Source: Gavia stellata (lineage: Eukaryota > Chordata > Aves > Gaviiformes > Gaviidae). Taken from it: DNA of 64,000 nt. Each line of letters opens with the position of its first letter. Positions within the stretch are counted from its first letter, which is position 1. The stretch covers positions 20,550,880-20,614,879 of the forward strand of contig NC_082603.1 in assembly GCF_030936135.1 (NCBI RefSeq), read 5' to 3'. The notes beneath the pieces are model-generated. The model was not told where the DNA came from. It did no database searches and was given only the letters and a program-made list of their open reading frames with translations. The translations under genes were made by a program, and so were the position numbers. Of the stretch, positions 13,918-26,200 are shown in pieces.

Positions 13918-14647
13918 GGTGACGATGAGAGTGAAGGCTGTTGAAATTAATAGACTTCCTTTGACTTCAGAATATTTTGAACTAAACCCTAATGTGCATG
14001 CATTTTTAAGCCAGCTGACAGATAGCCTTTTAAAAACAAGCTTATCACTTTGACACATTGAGCATCAAAATGAGGATTGCTTTTTGCATTTAGAATTTCT
14101 CTGTAGGAGTGAGAACTTGCCACCAAGAAGGCATTTTTTTCTATTATAATTTCTGTTAATGTCTTAATCTTATTTCGAATCTGCATTTTATAGCTTAATT
14201 CCAGATCAACAGTAGATTATAGTTTTGTATAACTGTAATAAATAGCAGACCCCTCACTACAGTGTATCCAGACTTTCACACTCTAAGATCTAAGGGAGCA
14301 AAAAACTTACTTATTTAGGTCAGACTGAAAAAAACAGAACTCAGATGTTTGCTAGGTCACTGCTCTGAAGACTATTTTCACTTCTTTATCATGTTTCTGT
14401 GAAATTTTTGTTATTTTAATTTTCCAGCTAACTAGGGAGTGGGGATTGCAGTGCTGTTGAATGAAGGGTTAAATCACTGACGGTCCCTGGCTGAGACCCT
14501 ACTGTGATACATAAAAGCTTTACTTGCATAGTTTTAGTTATTTGCTGAGCAGAGTTGATAATAGGATGTTTCAAGACGTGTAACTCCCTTCCTGACAAGA
14601 TCAAATGGGCCTTGAGGTAGCTCGTTATGCCTCCTGAGTATATCATT

Positions 14648-15098
14648 GATAACAGGGACTCAAGACCTTTGTGTCAAGATAAGCGCCAAAGAACTAGTTC
14701 AAACTGACCCTTTTGTAACGTTCCGAGGCCAAAGGATGGATGAGCCAATTCCATGACTGTGTATGGACAACGGAAGCCCGAAGTTCAACTAGCGGACAGT
14801 GTGAGGAAGACTATGAACGACCACCGGAGGGTGAAAAGACCCTAACCCTCATTTTACTGCGCATGCTTGGACTATGCAAATGAATTCCGGGAACTCATCC
14901 ACATAAGACCGCCCTTTTTAGAATTCTGATGAATATGTATGATTTTTCTGTATATGAACTGAGGTGCTTTGCTAACCCGTTGGAGCACTCGTGGTGGACG
15001 AATCTCCAGTGCTGCCCAGCGCTGTATTAAAGAATGTCTGCTTAATAACAAACTAGTTGTTACTGAGTTATTCATCTCGGAAAACCGTCCCGATCGCA
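14648..15098 (+). mobile_element. Probable solo LTR of an avian endogenous retrovirus
   Basis: This ~450-base block has composition and CpG content unlike its flanks. It resembles avian ERV LTRs as I remember them: a TG start, a CCAGCGCTGTATTAAAG-type segment with an ATTAAA polyadenylation signal at 15026-15031, a following CTGCTTAATAAC stretch and a CATCTCGG motif near the 3' end. No gag, pol or env sequence is adjacent, hence a solo LTR. The boundaries are approximate: I chose TG at 14648 and CA at 15098 but could not see a clean target-site duplication. The plus orientation follows the polyadenylation signal. An alternative is another repeat class with similar composition. Confidence 0.6.
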
Positions 15099-16018
15099 GG
15101 CTCGGTACCGACTTTGTTGTTTCACTGTGATGTTGTCCTTCCATCCCTATGGTCATCTGCCAAGTTCTGTAACTATGTCTTCAGTATATCTGCATTTCAG
15201 AGAGAAAGCTCCTTATGTCAGGAGCTTTGTGGATTTCTTCCCAGCTACTGTGCGCTTCCAGACACTTTTGACAGCACTGAGTAAACTGCATTAATGGGCT
15301 CAGAGGAAAGCAGTCTGCTAGTTTTAAAATCTATTCTAAAATATTCCACTGTTGGTGAGTGATTACTTGTCTGTACACAAAGAATGCAGGAAATTAAAAT
15401 AAAACTGACAATCTAGGTTTTGTAGCATTTCACCTAGGTAAATACAAAGACACTTAAAAAATGTTAGTTGTCTTTGAGAGGTCTTCTTGTATGTGCCATG
15501 GCTTAAGCTCTGAAGTCATGTTTTTCGTTCGTATATGTAAAGTTAAGCACATGTACAGCCCATGAAGCTTTTCAAACTGGTCACCAGCAGTGTCACAATA
15601 GCTAGAAAGAAGGAAATGGTTCACATTAAAACCAGTGTGTTGAGTGATACAGTGTTGTCTCTGCTTTGGAACATGGAGTATTTTGATAGTAAACGATTCT
15701 ACCATTCTTAATGCTTAATTCTATTAGATTAAATCTATTTTAAATGTGCATATACAGTCTCGTCTCTTTTTGTTAGGGAACACAGTAGTGGTTTCATAGT
15801 TACTGGTATGATCCAAGTTAGCTTCAAGAATCTCATTGACTTGAGTGTTCTTTGGAATAGATTCTCAAGTTGCACCACTTTATTTTAAGTCTGAATTTGA
15901 CTTCCCCTTCTCTGTTTTGATCTGATTAATTCAACCTTTTTCTGGGATGCTTACTCTTTGCAACACTTCCCTCTCCAGCAAGAGTACCCTACCTCTGCTG
16001 CCCCTGGAGGAAGAAAGC

Positions 16019-16063
16019 TCCTTTTTTTTCTTTTTCTTTCCTTTTTTTCTTCTGTCTCTTTCT
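16019..16063. repeat. Pyrimidine-rich tract
   Basis: An almost pure C/T run on the + strand, ending in TCTTTCTAGG. It looks like a strong polypyrimidine tract plus AG, but no plausible exon follows. It is best read as low-complexity sequence. Confidence 0.75.
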
Positions 16064-16810
16064 AGGACAGGATTGTGTGCAGTCTGTATCTCTTGCTGGG
16101 TCTCTCACACCTTTGCCAGGCAACAGGAAACATAACATGTCATCTTTTTTTTCCCTGTAAAACACTTTGAATAAAAGTGCTTGTTTGCATAAGAATGTGC
16201 TAACCTGATGAAGATGCATTAATTTTTTCTTCACAAGTCTTTCTCCATTTATAGGTTAACCATTTTTGTTCAGTCACCCTTGAATCAGTATGGGTGAACA
16301 ACAAGCCTTCACCAATTTGTGTGTATCACAATTTCAGGACGGGAATGGTATAAACACAGAAGGAACTGCGATCCTTTTCTGTCTGAGTGAATTCAGAGAT
16401 TCCCGATAGCGGACTTGCCAAGGTTATGCAAGCTCCGTCAGTCCCAGTTTGGAAATAGAATACTTTCTTCCATGTTATTAAAAGCAATCTCTTAGAAATG
16501 GGTTTTCAGGTAGGTTACTAGAGAGACAGGCCTCTACATTGTTGTAGCTGAATGCAGGTCATAGGTTATGCTTATTTTATAAAGTTAAAATTTGTCACAG
16601 TTATAAGAATTGACTCAGAATTTGATGTATTCATAACCCGACAGTGCTGCTGCCGTTACTGCTGCGTGATCCAGTGGGCCCTGCAATAAGCTTTGCCCTG
16701 TAACTGGCGATTCCATCGGGGTGGCAAAGGGTGCCCTCAAAGTGGTCTGCGCTGCAAGTCTTTTTCCTGCAGCATGCCTGAGACAACTGTGCTCTGACCT
16801 GGGAGCAGAG

Positions 16811-17112
16811 AGGTGGGTGTTGGTCTCTTCTCCCAAGTGACTAGCGACAGGACAAGAGGAAATGGCCTCAAGTTGCACCAGGGGAGGTTTAGACTGGATA
16901 TTAGGAAAAATTTCTTTACTGAGAGAGTGGTGAAACACTGGAACAGGCTGCCCAGGGAGGTGGTGGAGTCACCCTCACTGGAGGTGTTCTAGGAACGTGT
17001 GGATATGGCATTGCGGGACATGGTTTAGTGGGCATGGTGGTGTTGGGTTGATGGTTGGACTTGATGATCTTATAGGTCATGTTCAACCTTAGTGGTTCTG
17101 TGATTCTGTGAT
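16811..17112 (+). mobile_element. CR1 LINE, end of ORF2 plus 3' UTR
   Basis: The block begins in the last codons of CR1 ORF2 (GTGTTGGTCTCTTCTCCCAA is shared with the long copy on the other strand). It runs through ACACTGGAACAGGCTGCCCA, which encodes the RHWNRLP-type motif, and the 3' UTR to a terminal TTCTGTGATTCTGTGATC. Stop codons interrupt the residual frame. It is 5'-truncated and of the same general family as the long copy at 22963-26110, in the opposite orientation. Confidence 0.93.
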
Positions 17113-18850
17113 CTGTCACTTGACATGGTGGGAGGAAAAGCTGAGACTGTCCAATTTCATTGGACCTGTATTTGCCCTTTGGAAAGGAGATAGTTCCAGT
17201 AGGAACAAAGGAAAGGACTGCATCCTCTGTAAAATATTTTTGAAAACTGCTTCTAATTTCAAACTGCTGATGTTTTGGTATTCAGTGAAATGCTTGTTTG
17301 GAGATGAGCACCTTAAGAGAAGTGAAGCAATTGTAAAAAAATTTTGAATTATTATATATAAGCTTAAGGCAGACTACAGTCTAACTTTATTGGCATAGGA
17401 CAATGCTCGTGAAAAGTCAAAATCCTAGAGTAAGTTTGAATACAGAGTACAATAATGATCCTTTTTGTCTTTTAAGAATTCAGTTTAAATCAGGATTTGA
17501 CAAATAGACTGCATGTATCTTTGTAACATGATTTGACATCATTAGAGGAGTGCATGTTTCAGCTGTGATGATGAAAATTATGTCATCCATAATCTTGTCA
17601 AGAAAAGAGTTACTTCAATGATCAGTTTGCAGAGATTTTTGTGAGAGTTAGTCGGTCCAATTACTTTGTTTTCCACGTGGCCAAACTACTAATTGTCCAT
17701 AGAGTACTCTTAAGGTGACCATAAATCTTTACGTAATCAACTCGTGTATGTATGCTAAAAAGTTGGCAGGTTGAACATCACGGACCTTGAGTGTTGGTGC
17801 TTCCTATTTAAACCCGAAAGAGTATTCCTCTCAAAAGAGTAGAATAGTTTCTACATAAAGAAGAACAGTAATTCAACAATGTAGTGCAGTTTGGAGCTTT
17901 ATGGTCCACCTTCAGAATACAATGTGTTGTAGTAAGTTTGGGCAGATATTTTTCTGTGATTATAAGCTGAATGAAAGCTCTGTGAGCTGCTTGGTTTTCA
18001 TTAGCATATCATAGCTTGTAAATCATGCTGTATTAGTAAGGGCTGGCGTTTCTCACAGGGAACTATTAGTCATCTTGACATTCTTTCAAATTTGTTAAAA
18101 GTTTTTAGCCAGTACAGCAGTGGAACAACTGCTAGGCATTTGTGTATGTGCATAGAAGTCCTTAATTGGCTAACAGACATACTTCAGTATTATTCCCAGG
18201 AACTAAACATGTCTTGTACTCTGATGGTATTCTTAGCTTGAGAAACAGATAACATGCAATATTCAGTGAGTCATTGTGCCCAGCACTGCTTTTCCTTCAC
18301 AGTGGTTTTAAGGAGGATGAATGCTTTGCTTTCCCATCTCTGTGTCTAATTTTAGTAGGCCAGCGGGCAGGAGGACTTTCAGGCCACCTTCACAGATGAT
18401 GGCATCCAAAACATTAAAACTTCAAAATGATCTGCTAGTTTTAGTTCCATTTGGGGAGATTTTTTAGCGAGTTCTGATTCAGCAAAGTATGTTCCAAGTA
18501 GGTTTGGCTGGGAGTTACTACTATGCTGTTGAACATTGTATCTGTGTATAAAACATACCCTGTTCTTACTTTCTGGGTAAATACACAGGGTCATGTCTTA
18601 GTGTTAACTTGTGGCACTCTACTAAATGGACATGAGGGAGACTTGGTTGTCTTATTACAAAGCAGAATTTGGCCCCTAATACATTGGCAACAGTCATAAA
18701 AGAACCATAATCTGTGCTTATTATCCTTTTGTGTTAATGGACTGTTAAGGGTAAATTTCTGCCTTGAAAGGAAATAAGATCTTGCAGCTCAAGGTATTTG
18801 CTTTTATATTTTCTTACCAAGAGGGTGACTTGTCCAGAATATAATTTTAT

Positions 18851-18885
18851 CTCTCTCTTTCTCTCTCTGACGTGTGTACACACAC
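18851..18885. repeat. CT-rich tract followed by a GT/AC palindrome
   Basis: A (CT)-rich run at 18851-18868 is followed by GTGTGTACACAC (18872-18883), a perfect 12-bp palindrome of alternating purine and pyrimidine. It is simple-sequence DNA in intron 1. Confidence 0.85.
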
Positions 18886-20092
18886 ATGCACAAATAAAAA
18901 ATGAGGATTTATAAGTAATGTTTTGGTAATTTTGCTAATGCACATCTTGTCCAATCTTATGACCAAATATGTTTCACATCATAAGTCATGGCTGAATTTG
19001 TCTTTACTGTAACTTTCTGCTATTTATAGCAGAAGAAATTCCTTGTGCTCTATATAAAGCTATCTAAAATATGTTTTGCAATCGCCACAAGTGGCAGTGT
19101 AAACTAATCTAAAGCTAGCGTAAGGAACTTTAGCCACACATATAATTGCAGAAAAGAAATGAAAGCATTTCAAAATCAGTAACTTATATTGTATACGTTT
19201 CGAAAACTCGTAGACTTGTTTGAGGCACCCTGCCAAAGACCACATTTGTTTCCTTGCAGACTTTGTTGTAACAGTGCTGCACATCTGAAGTCACGCAATA
19301 GCGTGTTTAGAAGCATTTTATACCTGAGGTTTTTTTCCTAATATTTTTGCCCATTGTTTTTACGTGCTTAAGCTGGACCTAAAAAACTTTCTAATATGTG
19401 GGATTTTCACGTGTGGTAGTGTATTCATAGAGAAAAAAAATTGACATTTTGTATCAGCGTAGACATGAAAAATAGCATTTTATGCAAATAATTACTCATT
19501 TTATAAACTGATAATTTAGATACTTGCCAACCCAAAGTGTCTTTGAAACTATGTCTGCTGTGTCATGAAGTCGTCATGAAACTGCAGCCGTGTGTTACCA
19601 AGTAATTATTGGACAATTGCTTTAAAAAAATGTGGAAAAACATAATTAAGGTGATTTCAGTTATTTCCCTTTTGGTACCTGAAAATGCATAATACAGTGT
19701 GTATGATTATATATTTTTAATTAAAATATGGTTTAAAATTGCTATAAACTCAGTTAGCTTTGTGGAGTTAAAAGTTTGCAATATTGATTGAATTCAACGT
19801 TACCTATTTTCATGCCCAAAATCTCCCATACACAGATGAAAATAAGAAAATGAGGTAATATAATCTTATTTTGAAAATTAATACTGCAAAATGATTTTTC
19901 CCAGAAACAAAACGATTGAATTGTAATGAACAAAGTTTTGTGTTTACAATAACTTGATCGATCTTTTAAAATAAGCATTACTTTTGACTTGTTAATAAAA
20001 ACATTTCTGTATTTAGTTTTCTGCTCTTTATCTTTTTTCAGGATTTCTCGATAACAAAGTCTCTTTTTTTTTTTTTTTTTTTTTTAACACAG

Positions 20093-20243
20093 ATATCTAT
20101 CCACTCCAGAACTAATATTTGCTACAACCAGAGACTGAAATGATATGACTAGCGCTTTAAATAATTTGGCTTTGACAGCTCTGTAATTTTCTGAGAATTT
20201 GGAACGGAATTTGGGCTCTGCTTCTGCACTATCCTAGGTTATA
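20093..20243 (+). other. TTLL7: TTLL7 exon 2, 5' UTR part
   Basis: The acceptor is a 22-T run (20064-20085) followed by AACACAG, with the exon opening at 20093. The leader has two overlapping short upstream ORFs starting at ATGs 20140 and 20145, listed separately. The leader continues directly into the start codon at 20244. The exon boundary is inferred from the strong acceptor; no better acceptor lies between it and the ATG. Confidence 0.75.
20140..20186 (+). promoter_or_regulatory. TTLL7: Upstream ORFs in the TTLL7 leader
   Basis: An ATG at 20140 opens a two-codon ORF (ATG ATA TGA, 20140-20148). An overlapping ATG at 20145 opens a 13-codon ORF ending TAA at 20184-20186. Both close before the main ATG at 20244, leaving about 57 bases for reinitiation. 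Such uORFs commonly lower translation of the main frame. The effect here is inferred; the reading frames themselves are visible. Confidence 0.6.
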
Positions 20244-20268
20244 ATGCCATCCTTGCCTAATGAGGGAG
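20244..20268 (+). CDS. TTLL7: TTLL7 coding exon 1 of 16 (exon 2), start codon
   Basis: ATG at 20244 with A at -3 begins MPSLPNEG, almost identical to the human TTLL7 N-terminus as I recall it (MPSLPQEG). The donor is GAG|GTATGC at 20268/20269, leaving phase 1. This tiny coding segment was found only by the match to the known N-terminus plus phase agreement with the next exon 154 bases downstream. Confidence 0.9.
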
Positions 20269-23200
20269 GTATGCTAGTCTTGGATTTTTAATATAGCCTA
20301 TTAATTATTCAGTATGCTTGTACCTTTAAGTTGCAACTAAATAAATGTTTGTGGTTTTAGTTCATTTGTATACATTATTTGAGATATAAAGATGTTGATA
20401 GTTACAATGTTGTTTTTCAAAGATAACCATGGAACCGCTCCTCTGACTTTGAGTTCGGAACTATCCTATCAAAGCACAATTAAAAGAAAAGTCAGAAAGA
20501 AGAAGAATGGAGTCATCACTGCAAATGTCGCTGGCACAAAATATGAAATTGGTAGGAAGCTGCATATTTTGTTTTCATCCTAACTAGCCATTGACGTGAA
20601 TAAATTACTAACAGGGTGAATTAATGGACTTTGCATCAAGCTGACAGTGAGATGCTTCCAAAGGTTTTTCTTTTGTAAGAAACCTTTGTTCTTCTTTTGT
20701 AGCATTAAGTTGATAGCTTTGAACACTGTGCATCTATTACTCCCCATTTGTTACTCAGGGAAGGGCCTTGAAATACAAAAATTTAACTAATCAAGTAGGC
20801 TGTGGAAAAACCCTCTAATTATGAATTACATATGTGTTTGGAAGTTTACTTAAAGCCTTGAAAGATGAACAGTGTAAATGTAATGTTAAATACTCTAATT
20901 ATTATACAGAAGTTTCTCAATAAAATCTACTAATGTTTTTTATTTTGACGCTTGGGACTACTTCAGAAAAATCTTTTCTCCTAGAACCTGAGTTATGCCT
21001 GTCACATAATCAGTCTTTTCTCTTTGTTTATACTAAAATAATGTATGCATTTGCTTTTGTAACTACTGTACCTTGACTAAGGAGACATTCTTGTCCCATC
21101 TGCAGGGACACTTATTGTTATCACTGTTTTAAAATTAACATATGTGATAGCCAAGATTAAGTTTAAAAGCCATGCAACTGGACTTTTACTAGATGATTGT
21201 GGAATGCCCTGAAGTTCTTTACAGTTCCCATCAGTGGTTGTGCTCTGATTCCAGCCTCAGTACAAGCTGCTGTAACATTGTAATGACAGGTTTGCAATAG
21301 ACTGATGGAAATATTGCAAGATAAATAATAGCTTGCATGCTAACGTTGTTCTCAGACAAAGGATTGAATATTGGAAGTGTTTAAAATCTTAACTGATTTT
21401 TTAAATTTTGAAAATTAATCTATTTTAGAGATTCAAAGTATTCCTTAAGTATGTGGTTTCTCTGTAGTACGTGTAGTAATCCGAGAAATGGGATTTGTGA
21501 AAACACGTGATGAAGATGAAACAGCTAATCTTATATGGAGTGATTCTGCTGTGCAACAAGAAAAGATTGCTGAACTTCGGAACTATCAGGTAGAGTGGTA
21601 GTTAGGATTTCTGACATGTTTCAGTAAACCGCTTCACTCTGAAGCGTTCATTAATGTCTCACTTTTGGTCAGTTACATTTTTATACAGAGGAAAAAAAAA
21701 ACCATAAAACACCACCAACCAGACTACAATAAGGCTATAGCACTACATATTTTAAAATCCTATTCCCTTTTCCAGAGTTATTTGTTCATACCACTTGGAA
21801 TCTGGTGTTTAAATATTTGGGGCTGTTCTTTCATGCTTTTGTCTGCCAGTTGAGTCTTGTGAGTGATCACAGTTTGAAAGAAGATGCAAAACATCACTTG
21901 TAAGTTGCTCATAAGCTTTTAAGCAGTAAGTTAACAAGCAGAGCTCTCTCCACAGTTTCTGTGAATAAACAATTCCCTTTTTTACCATCACTTTGTGATA
22001 GCATTCTTTGCTCCTAGATAGCGTTGTGAATAAGAGTATGATAGTCTCCTTTCATGTCTGAAATGAAATCAATGGGCATACTCATGTTGGTGGAGGAGAA
22101 TACAACTTATAGTATCTTTAGTATTGCTAAGAATACATGGTATAATGTAAAATATTATCTTAAATAATTTGTATGTAACACTAATCATGTTTGCCTGGGC
22201 ATGCAGTTGAACATTTTAAATGATACTACTAGGTATGCCAGGAAAACTACTAAGTACCAACTAACTTTCTTTTTTTCTCCTTCCTCAGAGAATCAACCAT
22301 TTTCCAGGAATGGGAGAGATCTGCAGAAAGGATTTTCTGGCAAGAAACATGACTAAGTAATCTTTCTTTTAATATTAAGAAGTTTTCCAGACATAGTATT
22401 TAATGCAGTACAATACTGAATTATTACTTGTAAGGTTTGGTTATTTTTACTAAGAGGCTATGAGAGGACCAAGAATAATTTCCAAAGTTTCTTAATAACT
22501 TTGGCTTTGGTCCTGGATCTGTTGCATCAGAGTGGGCTACTGTATCTCTCCAGTTGACTTCAGTGGAAAATTATGTGGGTTCCATTCTCTGTCTACGCAT
22601 TGCAGAATGTAGGAGAGCATTAAATTATTGTATAATACACTTAATACATAATACACCTAGCCATATACCCTGTAATGGTAGAACAGAAAAAATAACTAGT
22701 ATGTGAATGGGTATTTTTTGTTTGAAATAATTAATGACTATTAATATTTTTGTGTATATCAAATTTAAAAGATGTGAAGCATCTTACTGCTTATATAAGA
22801 AATAAGTCAGAGAGGCTCATTTGTCTAATTATAAATTCTCCTCACTTTAGTGGAATAACTGGGTTCTGAGGAATTATCCAAGCTGAGAATCTGTAAGACC
22901 TGTAAGAAAACAATACTAAATAATGAATCAACAGCCTGGTAATACATAAAAGTTCAGGGATAAATCATAGAATCATAGAATCATTTAGGTTGGAAAAGAC
23001 CTTTAAGATCATCAAGTCCAACTGTGAACCTAACACTGCTAAGTCCACCACTAAACCATGTCCCTAAGTGCCTGATCCAAGTGTCTTTTAAATACCTCCA
23101 GGAATGGTGACTCAACCACCTCCCTGGGCAGCCCGTTCCAATGCCTGACAACCCTTTCAGTGAAGAGATTTTTCCCAATATCCAATTTAAACCTCCCCTG

Positions 23201-26200
23201 GCTCAACTTGAGGCCGTTTCCTCTTGTCCTGCCACTAGTCACTTGGGAGAAGAGACCAACACCGACCTCGGTATAACCTCCTTTCAGGTAGCTGTAGAGA
23301 GCGATAAGGTCTCCCCTCAGCCTCCTCTTCTCCAGGCTGAACAACCCCAGCTCTCTCAACTGCTCCTCATAAGACTTGTGCTTTAGACCCTTCACCAGCT
23401 TAGTTGCCCTTCTCTGGACACGCTCCAGCACCTCAATGTCCTTCTTGGAGTGAGGGGCCCAAAACTGAACACAGTATTCGAGGTGCAGCCTCACCAGCGC
23501 CGAGTACAGGGGCACGATCACCTCCCTACTCCTGCTGGCCACACTGTTTCTGATACAGGCCAGGATGCTGTTGGCCTTCTTGGCCACCTGGGCACACTGC
23601 CGGCTCATATTCAGCCGGCTGCCAATCAACACCCCCAGGTCCTTTTCCGCTGGGCAGCTTTCCAGCCACTTGTCCCCAAACCTGTAGGGTTGCATGGGGT
23701 TGTTGTCACCCAAGTGTGGGACTTGGCACTTGGCCTTGTTGAACCTCATACAATTGGCCTGGGCCCATCCATCCAGGCTGTCCAGATCCCTCTGCAGAAC
23801 CTTTCTACCCTCAAGCAGATCAACACTCCCACCCAACTTGGTGTCGTCTGCAAACTTGCTGAGGGTGCACTCAATCCCCTCATCCAGATCATGGATAAAG
23901 ATACTAAACAAGACCAGCCCCAAAACTGAGCCCTGGGGGACTCCGCTTGTGACCGGCTGCCAACTGGATTTAACTCCATTCACCACAACCCTTTGGGCCC
24001 GGCCATCCAGCCAGTGAAAAGTGTGCCCGTCCAAGCCATGAGCAGTCAGTTTCTCCAGGAGAATGCTGTGGGAACCTGTGTCAAAGGCTTTACTAATGTC
24101 TAGGCAGACTACATCCACAGCCCTTCCCTCGTCCACTAAGTGGGTCATCTTGTCATAGAAGGAGATCAGGTTAGTCAAGCAGGATCTGCCTTTCATAAAC
24201 TCATGCTGACTGGGCCTGATCATGTGGATGTCCTGTACATGCTTCATGATGGCACTGAAGATGATCTGCTCCATAATCTTCCCCGGCACTGAGATCAGGC
24301 TGACAAGCCTGTAGTTCCCTCGATCCTCCTTCTGGCCCTTCTTGTAGATGGGCGTCACATTTGATAACCTCCAGTCAATTGAGACCTCCCCAGTTAGCCA
24401 GGACTGCTGATAAAGGATTGGAAGTGGCTCAGTGAGCACTTCCACCAGCTCCCTCAGTACCCTTGGGTGGATCCCATCCGGCCCTGTAGACTTGTTGGTG
24501 TCTAAGTGGTGTAGCAGGTCACTAACCATTTCCCCTTGGATTATAGGGGCTTCATTCTGCTCCCCGCCCCTATCGTCCAGCTTAGGCGGCTGGGTACCTG
24601 AAGAACAACTGGTCTTACTATTAAAGACTGAGGCAAAGAAGGCATTAAATACCTCAGTCTTCTCCTCATCCTTTGTCACTATGTTCCCCCTGCATCCAAT
24701 AAAGGATGGAGATTCTCCTTAGCCCTCCTTTTGTTGCTAATGTATTTATAGAAACATTTTTTATTGTCTTGTACAGCAGTAGCCAGATTAAGTTCTAGCT
24801 GGGCTTTGGCCCTTCTAATTTTCAGTCTCATGACATCTTTGTAGTTCTCCTGAGTTTCTTGCCCCTTCTTCCAAAGGTCATAAACTCTCCTTTTTTTCCT
24901 GAGTTCCATCCAGGAAAGGTCAGCCAGGCCAGTCTTCTTCCCTGCTGCCTCGTCTTCCGGCACATGGGGTTAGCCTGCTCATGTGCCTTTAAGACTTCCT
25001 TCTTGAAGAATGTCCAGCCTTCCTGGACTCCTTTGCCCTTCAGGACTGCCTCCCAAGGGACTCTGTCCACCAGGCTTCTAAAGAGGCCAAAGTCAGCCCT
25101 CTGGAAGTCCAAGGTAGCAGTTCTGCTGACCCCCCTCCTTACTTCTCTGAGAATTGAAAACTCTCTCATTTCGTGATCGCTATGCCCAAGTCGGCCTCCA
25201 GCTGTTGCATCCCGCACAAGTCCTTCTCTGTTCACAAACAACAGGTCCAGCGGGGCGCCTTCCCTAGTTGGCTCACCCACCAGCTGGGTCAGGAAGTTAT
25301 CTTCCACACACTCTAGGGACCTCCGAGACTGTTGCCTCTCTATCGTATTGTATTTCCAGCAAACGTCTGGTAAGTTGAAGTCCCCCACGAGAACAAGCGC
25401 TAGGGACTGTGAAACTTCTCCCCGCTGCTTATAGAATATTTCGTCTGTCTCCTCATCCTGGTTGGGTGGTCTACAACAGACTCCCACCATGATAGCTGCC
25501 TTGTTGGCCTTCCCCCTGATTCTTACCCACAAACACTCAACCCTATTGTCACCATCATTAACCTCTAGACAATCGAAACACTCCTTGACATACAGGGCTA
25601 CCCCACTGCCTCTCCTTCCTTGCCTGTCCCTTCTGAAGAGTTTGTAGCCATCCAATGCAGCACTCCAATTGTGAGAGTCGTCCCACCATGTTTCCATGAT
25701 GGCCACTCTATCATAGTTTTCCTGCTGGACAATGGCTTCCAGCTCTTCCTGTTTGTTGCCCATGCTCTGTGCATTGGTACAGATACATTTTAGTTGGGCT
25801 ATTCATCTTGCCACCTTTTTGGGGAGAGAAGCCTAAATTCCTACGTGACTGATCTCAGGTCCTTCCCTGGTTTCTAGCACATCAACAACCCCTACATCTT
25901 TGCTGCCGCAGAGGTCCCCATCCCCGACCTCCGCTGAGATGGCAGTCCGAAGGTCCTTGCCAGCACACTGTCCCTCAAATACTGGTGTGCCACCCCAAGG
26001 CTTATGATCAGTGAGCCTGATTTTATCCCTTTCTCCCTTCAAATCTAGTTTAAAGCTCTTTCAATGGGCCCTGCTAACTCCTGCACCAGGATCCTTCTCC
26101 CCATCAAAGACAGTGTGTGAATATTTTGATTCTTCTAATCTAAATTATTTTAAAGAGCAATTATTAGTAGAGTTAATCTTGTGGCCCCCAACATTACCTA

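Larger units (their letters stand above)
235..20092 (+). other. TTLL7: Intron 1 of TTLL7 (19.9 kb)
   Basis: The intron runs from the donor GTAAGG at 235 to the acceptor AACACAG at 20086-20092, which is preceded by a 22-T run. It holds no coding sequence I can support. The longest open frames are under 125 codons and show no family resemblance. Content recognised: CR1 3' ends (8597-8682, 12085-12198, 16811-17112), a probable solo LTR (about 14648-15098), a 24-T run (1864-1887), a perfect short hairpin (13894-13917) and pyrimidine or alternating tracts (16019-16063, 18851-18885). Stretches 860-8596, 8683-12084, 12199-14647, 15099-16810 and 17113-20092 otherwise look like ordinary AT-rich intron. 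Confidence 0.65.
22963..26110 (-). mobile_element. CR1 LINE retrotransposon, long copy, frameshifted
   Basis: CR1 is a non-LTR retrotransposon whose ORF2 supplies an AP-type endonuclease and a reverse transcriptase. Read on the - strand, the 5' part lies near 26110-25770, the endonuclease at about 25790-24950, a connector at about 24963-24680 and the RT at 24679-23051. An 85-base 3' UTR follows, ending in ATTCTATGATTCTATGATTT. The RT frame is open for 542 codons, but the endonuclease and connector lie in other frames, so at least two frameshifts separate the modules. It sits antisense to TTLL7 in intron 5. The 5' limit is approximate, judged from resemblance to CR1 leader sequence; lack of the complete 5' end would make it truncated. 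Confidence 0.95.

Noticed and set aside
20392..20583. In-frame ATG at 20392 as the TTLL7 start
   Set aside because: It lies before the acceptor at 20421-20422. The exon at 20244-20268 supplies the family N-terminus MPSLP with matching phase.
23051..25763. Long minus-strand frames (542 and 311 codons) as host genes
   Set aside because: They carry CR1 reverse transcriptase and endonuclease motifs, are frameshifted relative to each other, and end in the CR1 3' octamer tail.
22963..26110. CRISPR-like or tandem array
   Set aside because: The repeated words here belong to the CR1 tail and to the sister copy. No regularly spaced repeats occur in the window.
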